DNA from: Myxococcales bacterium | Lineage (GTDB): Bacteria; Myxococcota_C; UBA6777 | DNA length: 18,769 bases | NCBI GenBank assembly: GCA_027005175.1 | Contig: JALTMC010000349.1 | Span: forward strand, 1-18,769 | Reading direction: 5' to 3' | Shown: positions 7,876-15,470 of the stretch, piece after piece | Position numbering within the stretch: position 1 is the first letter of the stretch | How the letters are laid out: each line of letters begins with the position of its first letter | Notes under the pieces: generated by a model | What the model was told of the DNA's origin: nothing | Databases searched by the model: none | What the model saw: the letters and a program-made list of their open reading frames with translations, nothing else | Position numbers and translations under genes: made by a program

Positions 7876-10800
7876 ATGATGAGCAAGACCTTCCTTCTTT
7901 CTCTTTTTGCAGCCTTGTTTTTGTTTTCATCACAAGCATTGGCTCAGAAGAGTTATATTCATCTCGTCGCACCGCAGAAGACCTATACGCCAGGACAAGA
8001 TATCACTGCGTATGTATTCTTCTACCGTCTACCAGCACCCTTTGGATTTTTCCAGCGCTCTTGGGCAGGGCAGATCCGCCACAGTCGCGACTTCACCCTG
8101 CGAGAGAGAACCCGCATTTCCGGAGCCCGTGAAGAGCTTCGCGATGCTCGTGGTGCTCCCAGTGAGCGCATCACAGAGGTCTTTCGCATTCGATTGCGTG
8201 CCAGACACGAAGGTTCTGTGTTGCGGTATGGCCCCATACGTCTCAATTTTCAGATCAATTTCCAACAATTTAAGGTGACCAGTAATACACTGACATTTTC
8301 GAAACAAACAAAGCCCCAAGCTGGAAAAATGACCGGGAAGGTCACATTCCCACCTGCAACCCACAGGGAAGGGCGCTCGCTTCAACTCACATATACTGTG
8401 AAATGCCCTCAATCCCTCTGCAACTTTCGACGACTGAATTACAGTCAGTTAATGAGCCAGCTTCGCGACCAAGTAAGACTCACCTCCAACAGTGATTTTT
8501 GGGTACAGTCATCCTCCATCACGCCTCAGATCAATTACCTCGACAACGCCAAGCCACCGAGCGTATCCGTCCGCTTTGACTATCAGGTAACACCACTTCA
8601 TGGAGGACAATTATCCACCCCCCCCCTGCGTGTTCCCATGCCTATTATCGAGACCATCAACCAGCGCAACGTGATCAAAGGGCTGCGAAAATGGGCACAA
8701 GCACGAGGCGCGCCATCACATAGCTTGCAACAACTGATACAGCTTCGAGAAAACTATGTATACAGTGTCACAACAAAGCCGATTGTCATTGGAAGTAAAA
8801 CAACGACAGTCCAGGCTGCAACAGCATGTCAAGGAGAGTGGAAACTTTCGAGTAGGCTGGTCACCGAGCCCCCAAGCCGAAAGTTTTGGCACGTGCGGCT
8901 TCAGGGAAAAGGCTTTCTACTACAAGCCGATCGATTCCTTCGCCAGACGATTGAACAAACCTTGCAAACCAACAACCTTCAAGGCAAACTGCGCCTGCAC
9001 CACTATCGCTGGAAGCTACCGGATCAATCGCTGAATGGGCGTATTACCATTGATCTTTATTTTGCATTTAAAGGCCCCCAGATTGAGCTTCCCGCGCTGT
9101 CTATGACGTTTATGAATGCACAAAACAAAAGCTACACTCAAAGCACAAGCCCAATTTCTCTACAAGCCCATGGTGAGCCACTTCAAGAGCGACTCACCCC
9201 CAACAAACAAGAGAATCGGATTTATCTATCCTATTCACGCCCCCCCTCCACACAGCAAAGCCAACCCGTTGAGATTTGGGGATACCAACTGGCTCCAGGC
9301 TTTCCGCTCACCTCTTTGCTGTCACGCCGATGGGAGCTGTCATCCCACTTTCAGCTGACAAAGCAAACCAAACAAGGACAGATCGTTCGACGCACCGTTC
9401 GCAACACGCCTTTTGGTCGGTCAGAACAGGTCTATAGCCAGGGCATACATATGAGTGTCCTGGTTGGAAATACACATGTCACACTGCGAAAAGGGTTGTT
9501 CAACCAGTTCCCCTCGGTGATCTGGGGTGGCCAGCGATTTCATGTCGCGATCGAATCGTCACAAGATGTATCCATCCATGTCAAAACGGATCGCAAAAGC
9601 TATTTTGCAGGAGAGCCTATTTTCTACGACATCTTGTTTCATTGTCCCAAGTCGAGTTGCCCTCCCAAAGAAAAAGGATTTTATGCCAAATTCTTTAGCA
9701 AGCATCTCACGCTACCCAAGTTTGACAAATTCAGCACGTGGAAAAAGATAGAAGACTTTCAACGAGTCCCTTCCCAACAAACAGGATGGGTCACTCTGCG
9801 AACACGCATTCGATTTGCTGCACCTGCAACAAATCAACTTAAATTATCAGCTGCATCACTTCGACTCAATCGCTTCACCCTATACCAACTCTTTCGCCAA
9901 CACCAAATCTGCCTGTTTTACAATCAGGGTCGTGAGAGCACACTCAAACAAGCGATCACTCGCGACCATTACAACAGCAGCGGGAACCCAAAGCGATGCT
10001 CCATTCAAACACGTGAGCTTTCCACATCAGAGCTGACTATCCCCATTCGTTCACTTCCAGCGTCGGCCAAAGGCATTCGATTAATCGGAACCTTCCGCAT
10101 CGGCGCACGCTTAACCAAACTGTCTTACCCAACCAAACGCGCAACCATGACAGACAAACCCTTCTACCTCCTCGTTGATATCGAAGGAGATGGAGACCTG
10201 AAGACTGCACGTGAACAGATCCGTGACCAACTTGACAAACTCGCTGCAACCTTCCGCAAACGAAGCGTCACAACCTATGTGGAGTTACCGGATGACAAAG
10301 CCATGCGTAAAGAAAACAAAACGCGAGTGCAGCTTCAGCTCATCCCAGAGGAGCCCACAACGTTTACAATACCTTCCCTCAAACTCAAGTACTACCATCG
10401 AGAGGAAGGTATTCTCACAGCGCAAACACTGCCCTTTACGATCAAAGTGGAGGCACGCAATGGAGCCGTTGCTGCACCAAGACGTCGCAAAGCTCCCACC
10501 ACCCGCACGCCGGCCTCAACCTCTGTGCTGAGTGATACCGAACTTCGACCTAATGCGATCCTGGGAACATCCAGTCTTGACAACCAGTACTTTCGAGTCA
10601 GTCGATGGTATCACTTGCTCCTTATGCTCGGCCCCTTCGGATTATTCTTGCTCTTTCTGGGATGGCATCGCAACCAACTCCTGCTGCAAGCAGACCCACA
10701 GCGACAAGCTCGTCAAAAAGCATTGCGAGCCTTCTCCGAAGCTCTCAAACAGCTTCGCCCCGAGCAAGATAGGAAGTGGCACCGTCAAGCGATCGACGCC

Positions 10801-11046
10801 CTACAAAACTACCTGATCGAGCGGCTGTCCCTATCACAAAAACAACTCACTCCGAGTGAAGTAGAGCGCGTCCTCTCCAAAAATTCAGAGAAAGTCAAGC
10901 AGGCTACTACAACAGCATTGGTCCAACAACACCAACAACTCGAAGCCGCATTGTACGGTGGTGATGCGATCGAGAACCCCAAAGACTTTTTGCAACAGTT
11001 CGAACAACACATTCGCACCATTGATAAAGCACTACCCAAAACATAA
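7876..11046 (+). CDS. batD: BatD-like periplasmic/membrane protein, about double usual length
   Basis: This is a Bat-complex protein with a large periplasmic part and one C-terminal membrane anchor. A Sec signal ends A-L-A|Q at about residue 23. A membrane helix lies at about 911-933 (W-Y-H-L-L-L...F-L-G-W), followed by a ~120-residue helical cytoplasmic tail typical of BatD. The 1,056 residues compare with roughly 500-600 for many BatD proteins. The periplasmic part seems to hold repeated Ig-like modules: two of them carry a matching C-P-x-S-x-C motif (about 176-181 and 590-596), suggesting internal duplication. Two adjacent ATGs (7876 and 7879) can serve as start, with GTGGA just before, only 2 bp after the preceding stop. 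A run of nine C at 8618-8626 and seven C at 9240-9246 lie in the coding frame. It is placed between the large lipoprotein and batE, as in standard bat operons. Confidence 0.85.
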   Translation: MMSKTFLLSLFAALFLFSSQALAQKSYIHLVAPQKTYTPGQDITAYVFFYRLPAPFGFFQRSWAGQIRHSRDFTLRERTRISGAREELRDARGAPSERITEVFRIRLRARHEGSVLRYGPIRLNFQINFQQFKVTSNTLTFSKQTKPQAGKMTGKVTFPPATHREGRSLQLTYTVKCPQSLCNFRRLNYSQLMSQLRDQVRLTSNSDFWVQSSSITPQINYLDNAKPPSVSVRFDYQVTPLHGGQLSTPPLRVPMPIIETINQRNVIKGLRKWAQARGAPSHSLQQLIQLRENYVYSVTTKPIVIGSKTTTVQAATACQGEWKLSSRLVTEPPSRKFWHVRLQGKGFLLQADRFLRQTIEQTLQTNNLQGKLRLHHYRWKLPDQSLNGRITIDLYFAFKGPQIELPALSMTFMNAQNKSYTQSTSPISLQAHGEPLQERLTPNKQENRIYLSYSRPPSTQQSQPVEIWGYQLAPGFPLTSLLSRRWELSSHFQLTKQTKQGQIVRRTVRNTPFGRSEQVYSQGIHMSVLVGNTHVTLRKGLFNQFPSVIWGGQRFHVAIESSQDVSIHVKTDRKSYFAGEPIFYDILFHCPKSSCPPKEKGFYAKFFSKHLTLPKFDKFSTWKKIEDFQRVPSQQTGWVTLRTRIRFAAPATNQLKLSAASLRLNRFTLYQLFRQHQICLFYNQGRESTLKQAITRDHYNSSGNPKRCSIQTRELSTSELTIPIRSLPASAKGIRLIGTFRIGARLTKLSYPTKRATMTDKPFYLLVDIEGDGDLKTAREQIRDQLDKLAATFRKRSVTTYVELPDDKAMRKENKTRVQLQLIPEEPTTFTIPSLKLKYYHREEGILTAQTLPFTIKVEARNGAVAAPRRRKAPTTRTPASTSVLSDTELRPNAILGTSSLDNQYFRVSRWYHLLLMLGPFGLFLLFLGWHRNQLLLQADPQRQARQKALRAFSEALKQLRPEQDRKWHRQAIDALQNYLIERLSLSQKQLTPSEVERVLSKNSEKVKQATTTALVQQHQQLEAALYGGDAIENPKDFLQQFEQHIRTIDKALPKT

Positions 11047-11056
11047 CGAAGCCACA

Positions 11057-11124
11057 GAACCGAAGTCTCGACCGCTTAAACCGAAGTACCGGTCGCTTGA
11101 ACCGAAGCACCGACCGCTTGAACG
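11057..11124 (+). repeat. Three 21-bp tandem repeats between batD and batE
   Basis: Units at 11057-11077, 11078-11098 and 11099-11119 share the core AACCGAAG-(T/C)-(x)4-(G/A)-(x)-CGCTT, with a 5-bp partial copy following. They fill most of the 107 bp between the batD stop and the batE ATG. The period is a multiple of three and no stop interrupts the batE frame over the last part of the array, but no convincing ribosome site supports an upstream start there. The role is unknown; it may be a simple slippage product or a leader element for batE. Confidence 0.9.
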
Positions 11125-11153
11125 TGGAACTCACAATACTGGACCATAGACTC

Positions 11154-12083
11154 ATGAAAGCAATACTCTTCAGCCTTCTGGCACTTCTACTCCCATGGTC
11201 AGCTTGGGCTGGTCCCGCACCAAAGCAACCACAACCAGGCACCTCCACAAAGTCTACACCGAAGCCGACACCACGAGCTTTAACCAAGCCGACATGGAAG
11301 TCCACACAGCAAAATCCAGCGGGTAAAACCGCAGGAACCCAAGCCCCACACCGTCTGTTTCAGCGTGCCAACCAACTATACAACCAAGGTAGCTATCGCA
11401 AAGCTGCACAGATGCTAGAACAACTGATCGCTTCAAAAGAGTGGGCGAACTTCGCAGTCTTTTATAACCTGGGCAACAGCTATGTACGCCTACAGCAGTA
11501 TGGTCTAGCCCTTGCGTATTATCGCAAAGCGCAACGACTTCATCCCAACCACCTCAACCTGCTACACAATATCCAAATGATATACCGCCGCCTGGGAAAA
11601 ACAGAGGCCCAACAGGGTGGGATGCGCATTAAGTTCCTATTCTGGTACTACCTTCTCGACCTCAAAATGATGTTCTATACTGTCGTGTTTCTCACATCCT
11701 TTGCCCTCTTTTTGTGGGCCGTCTACATTCGTCGTAAGTCCCGAGGCCTCTTGGGTCTGCGCTGGCCCCTTGCTGCATTTGGGACCTTCACACTGATCAT
11801 GTGGCTCAGCCTTAGCATCAAACTCTATCAAGAACGTTACCGAACCTCCGGCATCATCATACAACCCCGCGTAACCGCACGCTCTGGATATGGCACCCAA
11901 TTCGAACCCCTCTTTCGACTCACTGAAGCTGATGAAGTCACTGTCAAAAAACAACTCGATGTAGCAACCCCAAATGGCAAACAAAGCTGGCTCCGGATCG
12001 AAGCCACCATCTACAGCAAAAAAGAAAAACGACGTGTCCGTCAATCAGGATGGATCCCCGCACAAGCCATCAAGACCATTTAA
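11154..12083 (+). CDS. batE: BatE-like protein: TPR, two membrane helices, SH3-like domain
   Basis: This is the last gene of the bat operon (309 residues from ATG 11154). A Sec signal ends A-W-A|G at residues 17-20, followed by a Pro/Thr/Lys-rich linker (21-65). TPR units run over about 66-148 (L-F-Q-R-A-N-Q-L-Y-N-Q-G-S-Y-R-K-A and F-Y-N-L-G-N-S-Y-V-R-L-Q-Q-Y). Membrane helices lie at about 172-191 and 202-221. A C-terminal SH3-like domain (about 232-309) follows (V-T-A-R-S-G-Y-G-T-Q-F, then W-I-P-A-Q-A-I). This order matches BatE. An in-frame ATG at 11097 would add 19 residues before the signal peptide and sits in a repeat array, so I prefer 11154. No strong ribosome site is seen, only GGA about 9 bp upstream. 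The 3' end lies inside the first copy of a 56-bp tandem repeat. Confidence 0.88.
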   Translation: MKAILFSLLALLLPWSAWAGPAPKQPQPGTSTKSTPKPTPRALTKPTWKSTQQNPAGKTAGTQAPHRLFQRANQLYNQGSYRKAAQMLEQLIASKEWANFAVFYNLGNSYVRLQQYGLALAYYRKAQRLHPNHLNLLHNIQMIYRRLGKTEAQQGGMRIKFLFWYYLLDLKMMFYTVVFLTSFALFLWAVYIRRKSRGLLGLRWPLAAFGTFTLIMWLSLSIKLYQERYRTSGIIIQPRVTARSGYGTQFEPLFRLTEADEVTVKKQLDVATPNGKQSWLRIEATIYSKKEKRRVRQSGWIPAQAIKTI

Positions 12084-12202
12084 AAGATGGTCTCCATCGC
12101 TCAGGATAGAATCCCACACAAACCATCAAGACCATTTAAAAGATGGTGTCCGTCAATCAGGATAGAATCCCGCACAGAGCAGCAAGACCATTTAAAGGAT
12201 GG
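12035..12202. repeat. Three 56-bp tandem repeats spanning the batE stop codon; possible bidirectional terminator
   Basis: Units at 12035-12090, 12091-12146 and 12147-12202 each end in CAAGACCATTTAAA(A/G)GATGG. The first unit is the 3' end of batE and includes its stop codon; the other two fill the gap to the convergent TonB-receptor gene, whose stop is at 12209. The end of each unit can fold: at 12073-12093 AGACCAT pairs with ATGGTCT over a 7-base loop, and the later copies keep weaker stems. No U-tract follows, so intrinsic termination is uncertain. Confidence 0.88.
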
Positions 12203-12208
12203 CAAGGG

Positions 12209-14503
12209 CTACAGTGTCATTTCAAGAAGGATTCGTGCGCTCAGTCCTGGCCCCAACACACCGGAACCATGGTACTTATAAGGGGTGTTAAAGAAGTTCT
12301 CGACGAGAAAGTTAATGCGGGCAAACGAGGTCAGCCTTGCCCCGCCTCGCAGGTTGAGCGTCCACCAGCCAGGAGTTCCACCCTTGGGAATACGAGGATC
12401 ACCCTGGTCTCGTTTGGAGAGGTCTTTTTGTGTTCCTGCAGCCAAAACATACAGCTCCAGAAAGGCACGTTTCCCAAATCGGTAGGAGATGGCAGTTTTT
12501 GCAAAGAGAGGAGGAATTCTCGAAAGAGGAGTTTCAAGGTGAGGAGTCACAGCACGCCCTTGGGTCCAGGTCAGGTGTCCTGAAACTTGCAGACCTCTCC
12601 ATATTCGCCAGGAGCCACCCGCCTCAAGACCCATAACACGGGCATTGGCCGTGTTCACAAGCTGAATCACGGCTTTTCCGTCTACCTCTTTTTGACCCTT
12701 ATATTCTCCAGGTTGCTTGTCGATCAGGTTGTTCCAAAAACTGACATACCCAGTGACCCAAGCTCGGACACGACGTCTCCAGCGTGTTCGCACAGTCAGC
12801 TCCAAGGTACGAGAGATCTCCGCCGTTAAATTGGGATTCGAGACTTCAAAGTTGTTACCTTGGTCACCCAGAGATACGGCTTCCTGAAGGTTAGGGGCAC
12901 GGAATCCTTCGGCATAAGAGAAGCTGATATTGAAAGAGGGAGAAGCCAAAAATTGCAATGATGCGTAAGGAGCCTGCCCGACTTGTTGAAAGGCCACAGC
13001 ATCCACATCTGGACGCGCAGGAGCTGTCGCAAAAAATCCGTTGAGACGCTCCCCAACATGCAGATAGAATCCACTGCGAGGCTTCCACTCCCACAATCGA
13101 AAGCGAGCCAAAACATAAGCACCCAACGTAAAATAAGTAGAGCCCTGGGGGAAGTTTCCTGCTCGCTCTTTGAAGTCTCCACCATTCTTACTGCGACGGG
13201 CTTCGGATTCAACAAAGTCACCATAAAAGTCGATACCATACGAAAGCTTCATCCAGGATGTGACTCGGGTATTCCCTTGCCAGGATGCACCCACCGTATG
13301 AGTTTGGTCGCGATTAATATCCTGTCGAGTCATCTTATAGTTATTCTTTGGGTCGAGTGCCTGCTGGTCGCGAACTTCCTCCTGCCGCTGGTAAGAAAGG
13401 GTCAACCGCATTCGAGTACGAAGTTTGTCGCTTTTCCCTTTGGTCTGAAGATAGACAAGATCCCTCACATTGTCGTAGTAACGCACTCGCCCCTTACTGA
13501 CGAACTGATCGGCTCTACCCGCCCGAAAGAACTGCGCCCGCTGGTAAGCAAGTTTAAGCTCCCAACCCGAACGAATCCGCCAACGAACCTCACCGTTGGC
13601 AAAGAACTGTTGGTATCCAGAAAAAGCCTGCCTACCCGTATCTCCACGCAACGCGATATCACCAAAACCAGTTGGCTTAATCAAATACCGGCTACCTACA
13701 GATCCCTCAGGTGTTGGAGAGCTGCCTCCTAGCAGATTGCCAAAAGACCCATATGTCACACTCCCTCGAAAACCTACATTTCCAGCAGAACCACCAAAAG
13801 AAGCATGAGCACTCAATTCATTATCACTGCTTCCATAGCGACCGAGAAGCGCACCCTGGTAACGAAAGCGAGAACCCGAAGTCATCGGTGTTTTGCGAGA
13901 AAGAGCACTGATCACACCACCAAATGCATAACTACCATAAGCAATCGAACCCGGACCACGAAGAACTTCCAGGCGCCGAAGATTATGAGGATCGATCAAA
14001 TTCAAATACTGATTCGGCCCCGCCCGATACGTTGAGTTATTCAGCCTTACTCCATCAACCAGGATAAGAACTTGTGGACCCACAGCACCTCGAATAAAAG
14101 GTGCCCCTCCACCATGATTGGTTTTTTGAACAAAGATACCTGCCTCTTCCATCAATGCCTCGGGAACAGAACGTGGACCTTTTTCCCGCAAACGCTTGCG
14201 ATCAAGAACCACAATCGATCGCGGTGTCCGAAAAGCATCAACCCGTGTCCGATACCCCACACTTACCGACTCAAAGATAGGCATCTTCTTCTTTTTATCA
14301 CGCTTCTTCCGCTTAACTTTTGTGCCCGCTTTCTTAGCTTGCTTACTCGCTTTCTTAGCTTGCTTACTCGCTTTCTTAGCTTGCTTACTCGCTTTCTTAG
14401 CTTGCTTACTCGCTTTCTTAGCTTGCTTACTTGCTGCATCCACAGGAAGTGAAAAAAGTAACACCACAAAAGTACATAACACGTAGCTCAGTTGTTTGTG
14501 CAT
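12209..14503 (-). CDS. TonB-dependent outer-membrane receptor with repetitive lysine-rich N-terminus
   Basis: This is an outer-membrane active-transport receptor of 764 residues. I start at the ATG at 14503, which has GGATGG 4 bp upstream; an in-frame TTG at 14518 has no site. A Sec signal ends V-D-A|A (about residue 23). Five S-K-Q-A-K-K-A units and a very basic stretch follow, then a TonB-box-like E-S-V-S-V. The plug domain has P-F-I-R-G-A-V-G-P-Q-V-L-I-L-V-D-G-V-R, N-N-S-T-Y-R-A-G-P-N-Q-Y and L-E-V-L-R-G-P-G-S-I-A-Y-G-S. The beta-barrel fills the rest, ending in N-F-F-N-T-P-Y-K-Y-H-G-S-G and a terminal amphipathic strand. The NNSTYR-GPNQY block recalls receptors of the hemin/hemoglobin-like group, but the substrate cannot be told from sequence. 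It lies downstream of a two-component system on the same strand, separated by about 300 bp. Confidence 0.93.
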   Translation of the reverse strand: MHKQLSYVLCTFVVLLFSLPVDAASKQAKKASKQAKKASKQAKKASKQAKKASKQAKKAGTKVKRKKRDKKKKMPIFESVSVGYRTRVDAFRTPRSIVVLDRKRLREKGPRSVPEALMEEAGIFVQKTNHGGGAPFIRGAVGPQVLILVDGVRLNNSTYRAGPNQYLNLIDPHNLRRLEVLRGPGSIAYGSYAFGGVISALSRKTPMTSGSRFRYQGALLGRYGSSDNELSAHASFGGSAGNVGFRGSVTYGSFGNLLGGSSPTPEGSVGSRYLIKPTGFGDIALRGDTGRQAFSGYQQFFANGEVRWRIRSGWELKLAYQRAQFFRAGRADQFVSKGRVRYYDNVRDLVYLQTKGKSDKLRTRMRLTLSYQRQEEVRDQQALDPKNNYKMTRQDINRDQTHTVGASWQGNTRVTSWMKLSYGIDFYGDFVESEARRSKNGGDFKERAGNFPQGSTYFTLGAYVLARFRLWEWKPRSGFYLHVGERLNGFFATAPARPDVDAVAFQQVGQAPYASLQFLASPSFNISFSYAEGFRAPNLQEAVSLGDQGNNFEVSNPNLTAEISRTLELTVRTRWRRRVRAWVTGYVSFWNNLIDKQPGEYKGQKEVDGKAVIQLVNTANARVMGLEAGGSWRIWRGLQVSGHLTWTQGRAVTPHLETPLSRIPPLFAKTAISYRFGKRAFLELYVLAAGTQKDLSKRDQGDPRIPKGGTPGWWTLNLRGGARLTSFARINFLVENFFNTPYKYHGSGVLGPGLSARILLEMTL
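14328..14432 (-). repeat. Five 21-bp in-frame repeats (SKQAKKA) at the receptor N-terminus
   Basis: Units at 14328-14348, 14349-14369, 14370-14390, 14391-14411 and 14412-14432 are nearly identical at the DNA level. They encode five copies of a seven-residue Ala/Lys/Gln/Ser unit directly after the signal peptide and before the TonB-box-like segment. A heptad of this composition can form a helix. DNA identity between units implies recent expansion. Confidence 0.95.
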
Positions 14504-14510
14504 CAAACCA

Positions 14511-14582
14511 TCCAACAAAGAAAGCTCATTGAGTCGAAGTCCAACAAAGAAAACTCATTGAGTCGAAGTCCAACAAAGAAAA
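14511..14582 (-). repeat. 29-bp tandem repeats in the receptor leader, reaching its ribosome binding site
   Basis: Two full units (14511-14539 and 14540-14568) and a 14-base partial copy (14569-14582) lie immediately upstream of the receptor ATG. Read on the minus strand, each unit ends in CTTTGTTGGA; the copy next to the gene forms the GGATGG-like ribosome binding site. Change in copy number would alter leader length without touching the coding frame. Confidence 0.9.
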
Positions 14583-14805
14583 CCCACAGCAACCTATCCT
14601 ATAGAGAGCCTTGTACCCCTTGTTGCAAGAAAGTCATCGGGGCGCGACAACACACCCTACCAAGGGTTTATGAAAGAAGTCATCTCGAAACATCCCGATT
14701 AGAAGCTAACTGCACCGAAAAAGAAATACGTAGTTTTACGTAGTAGCAAGAGAGACTCTTATCTTTCAGCTTCGCGTAGGGCATAAGAAGTGAGAGGACA
14801 GGAAG
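14583..14805. other. Intergenic region between response regulator and receptor, with paired TACGTAGT sites
   Basis: No gene is supported here. The clearest structure is an exact direct repeat of TACGTAGT at 14727-14734 and 14737-14744, one helical turn (10 bp) apart. It contains the palindrome TACGTA twice and looks like an operator for a dimeric regulator. On the minus strand, a weak promoter-like pair (TTGCAA and a TATAGGAT-like box) lies around 14600-14630, closer to the receptor gene. No terminator hairpin with a U-tract was seen after the response-regulator stop, so read-through into the receptor gene is possible. Confidence 0.5.
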
Positions 14806-15468
14806 TTACAAGGAGGGGGAGACGAGGCCGATCCGAATGGCGTATTTCACGAGACCTGCGATACCGTGGATATTCAGTTTCTTTGTGATGTTCCTGCGAT
14901 GAACATCAACGGTACGAACACTAATACCAAGATGCCCTGCAATTTGTGAAGTCGTATAGCCCTCTGCGATAAGCTGAAGGATTTCTCGTTCTCGGGTGGT
15001 GAGCTGGTAAGGCTTCTCAACGCCTGGAGATGCCAAAGAATCTTGTTGCACAAGGGAAGCAATGGCTGGACTGAAGAACGGATCGCCTTTCATAATAGCT
15101 TGAACAGCTTTGACCAGATCTGCCAAATCAGCCCCCTTGATCAAATACCCTTGTGCTCCTGCTCGAATGGCAGGGCGAACGTACTCTTCTCCCGAATGCA
15201 TCGACAAAACCAGAATGCGAATGCTCGGTATATGCTGACGAATCGCTATGATAGCATCAATGCCATTAAGGCCCGGCATTCCGAGATCGATGATCACGAT
15301 ATCTGGCTTCAAAAGCTTTGCTTGTTCAAGAGCTTCATAGCCATCGTTTGCCTCTCCTACCACCTCCAGGTCGTCTTGGTTCTCCAAAAGAGCACAAAGC
15401 CCCTGGCGTACAATCGTATGGTCTTCTGCCAACAGTATTCGAATGGGGCATTTGCGATGTATGTGCAT
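14806..15468 (-). CDS. NarL/LuxR-family two-component response regulator
   Basis: This is a DNA-binding response regulator of 220 residues, the normal length for the family. The receiver domain (about 9-125) has the acidic pair E15-D16, the phospho-acceptor D61 in I-I-D-L-G-M-P-G, S89 and K111. The LuxR/GerE-type helix-turn-helix spans about 154-216: L156-T-T-R-E-R-E-I-L, then A-x-x-L-G-I-S-V-R-T-V-D-V-H as turn and recognition helix. The ATG lies 2 bp after the histidine-kinase stop, with TGGA 7 bp upstream, so the two are co-translated. It should be phosphorylated by the adjacent kinase. Targets cannot be read from sequence; the receptor gene downstream, with the paired TACGTAGT sites before it, is the nearest candidate. 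Confidence 0.95.
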   Translation of the reverse strand: MHIHRKCPIRILLAEDHTIVRQGLCALLENQDDLEVVGEANDGYEALEQAKLLKPDIVIIDLGMPGLNGIDAIIAIRQHIPSIRILVLSMHSGEEYVRPAIRAGAQGYLIKGADLADLVKAVQAIMKGDPFFSPAIASLVQQDSLASPGVEKPYQLTTREREILQLIAEGYTTSQIAGHLGISVRTVDVHRRNITKKLNIHGIAGLVKYAIRIGLVSPSL

Positions 15469-15470
15469 GT

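Noticed and set aside
12035-12202. CRISPR-like array
   Set aside because: The units are directly adjacent tandem copies with no unique spacers, and one copy is coding.
12983-13732. 249-residue plus-strand open frame
   Set aside because: It lies fully antisense to the TonB-receptor barrel, has no recognisable domain or ribosome site, and its composition follows the opposite strand.
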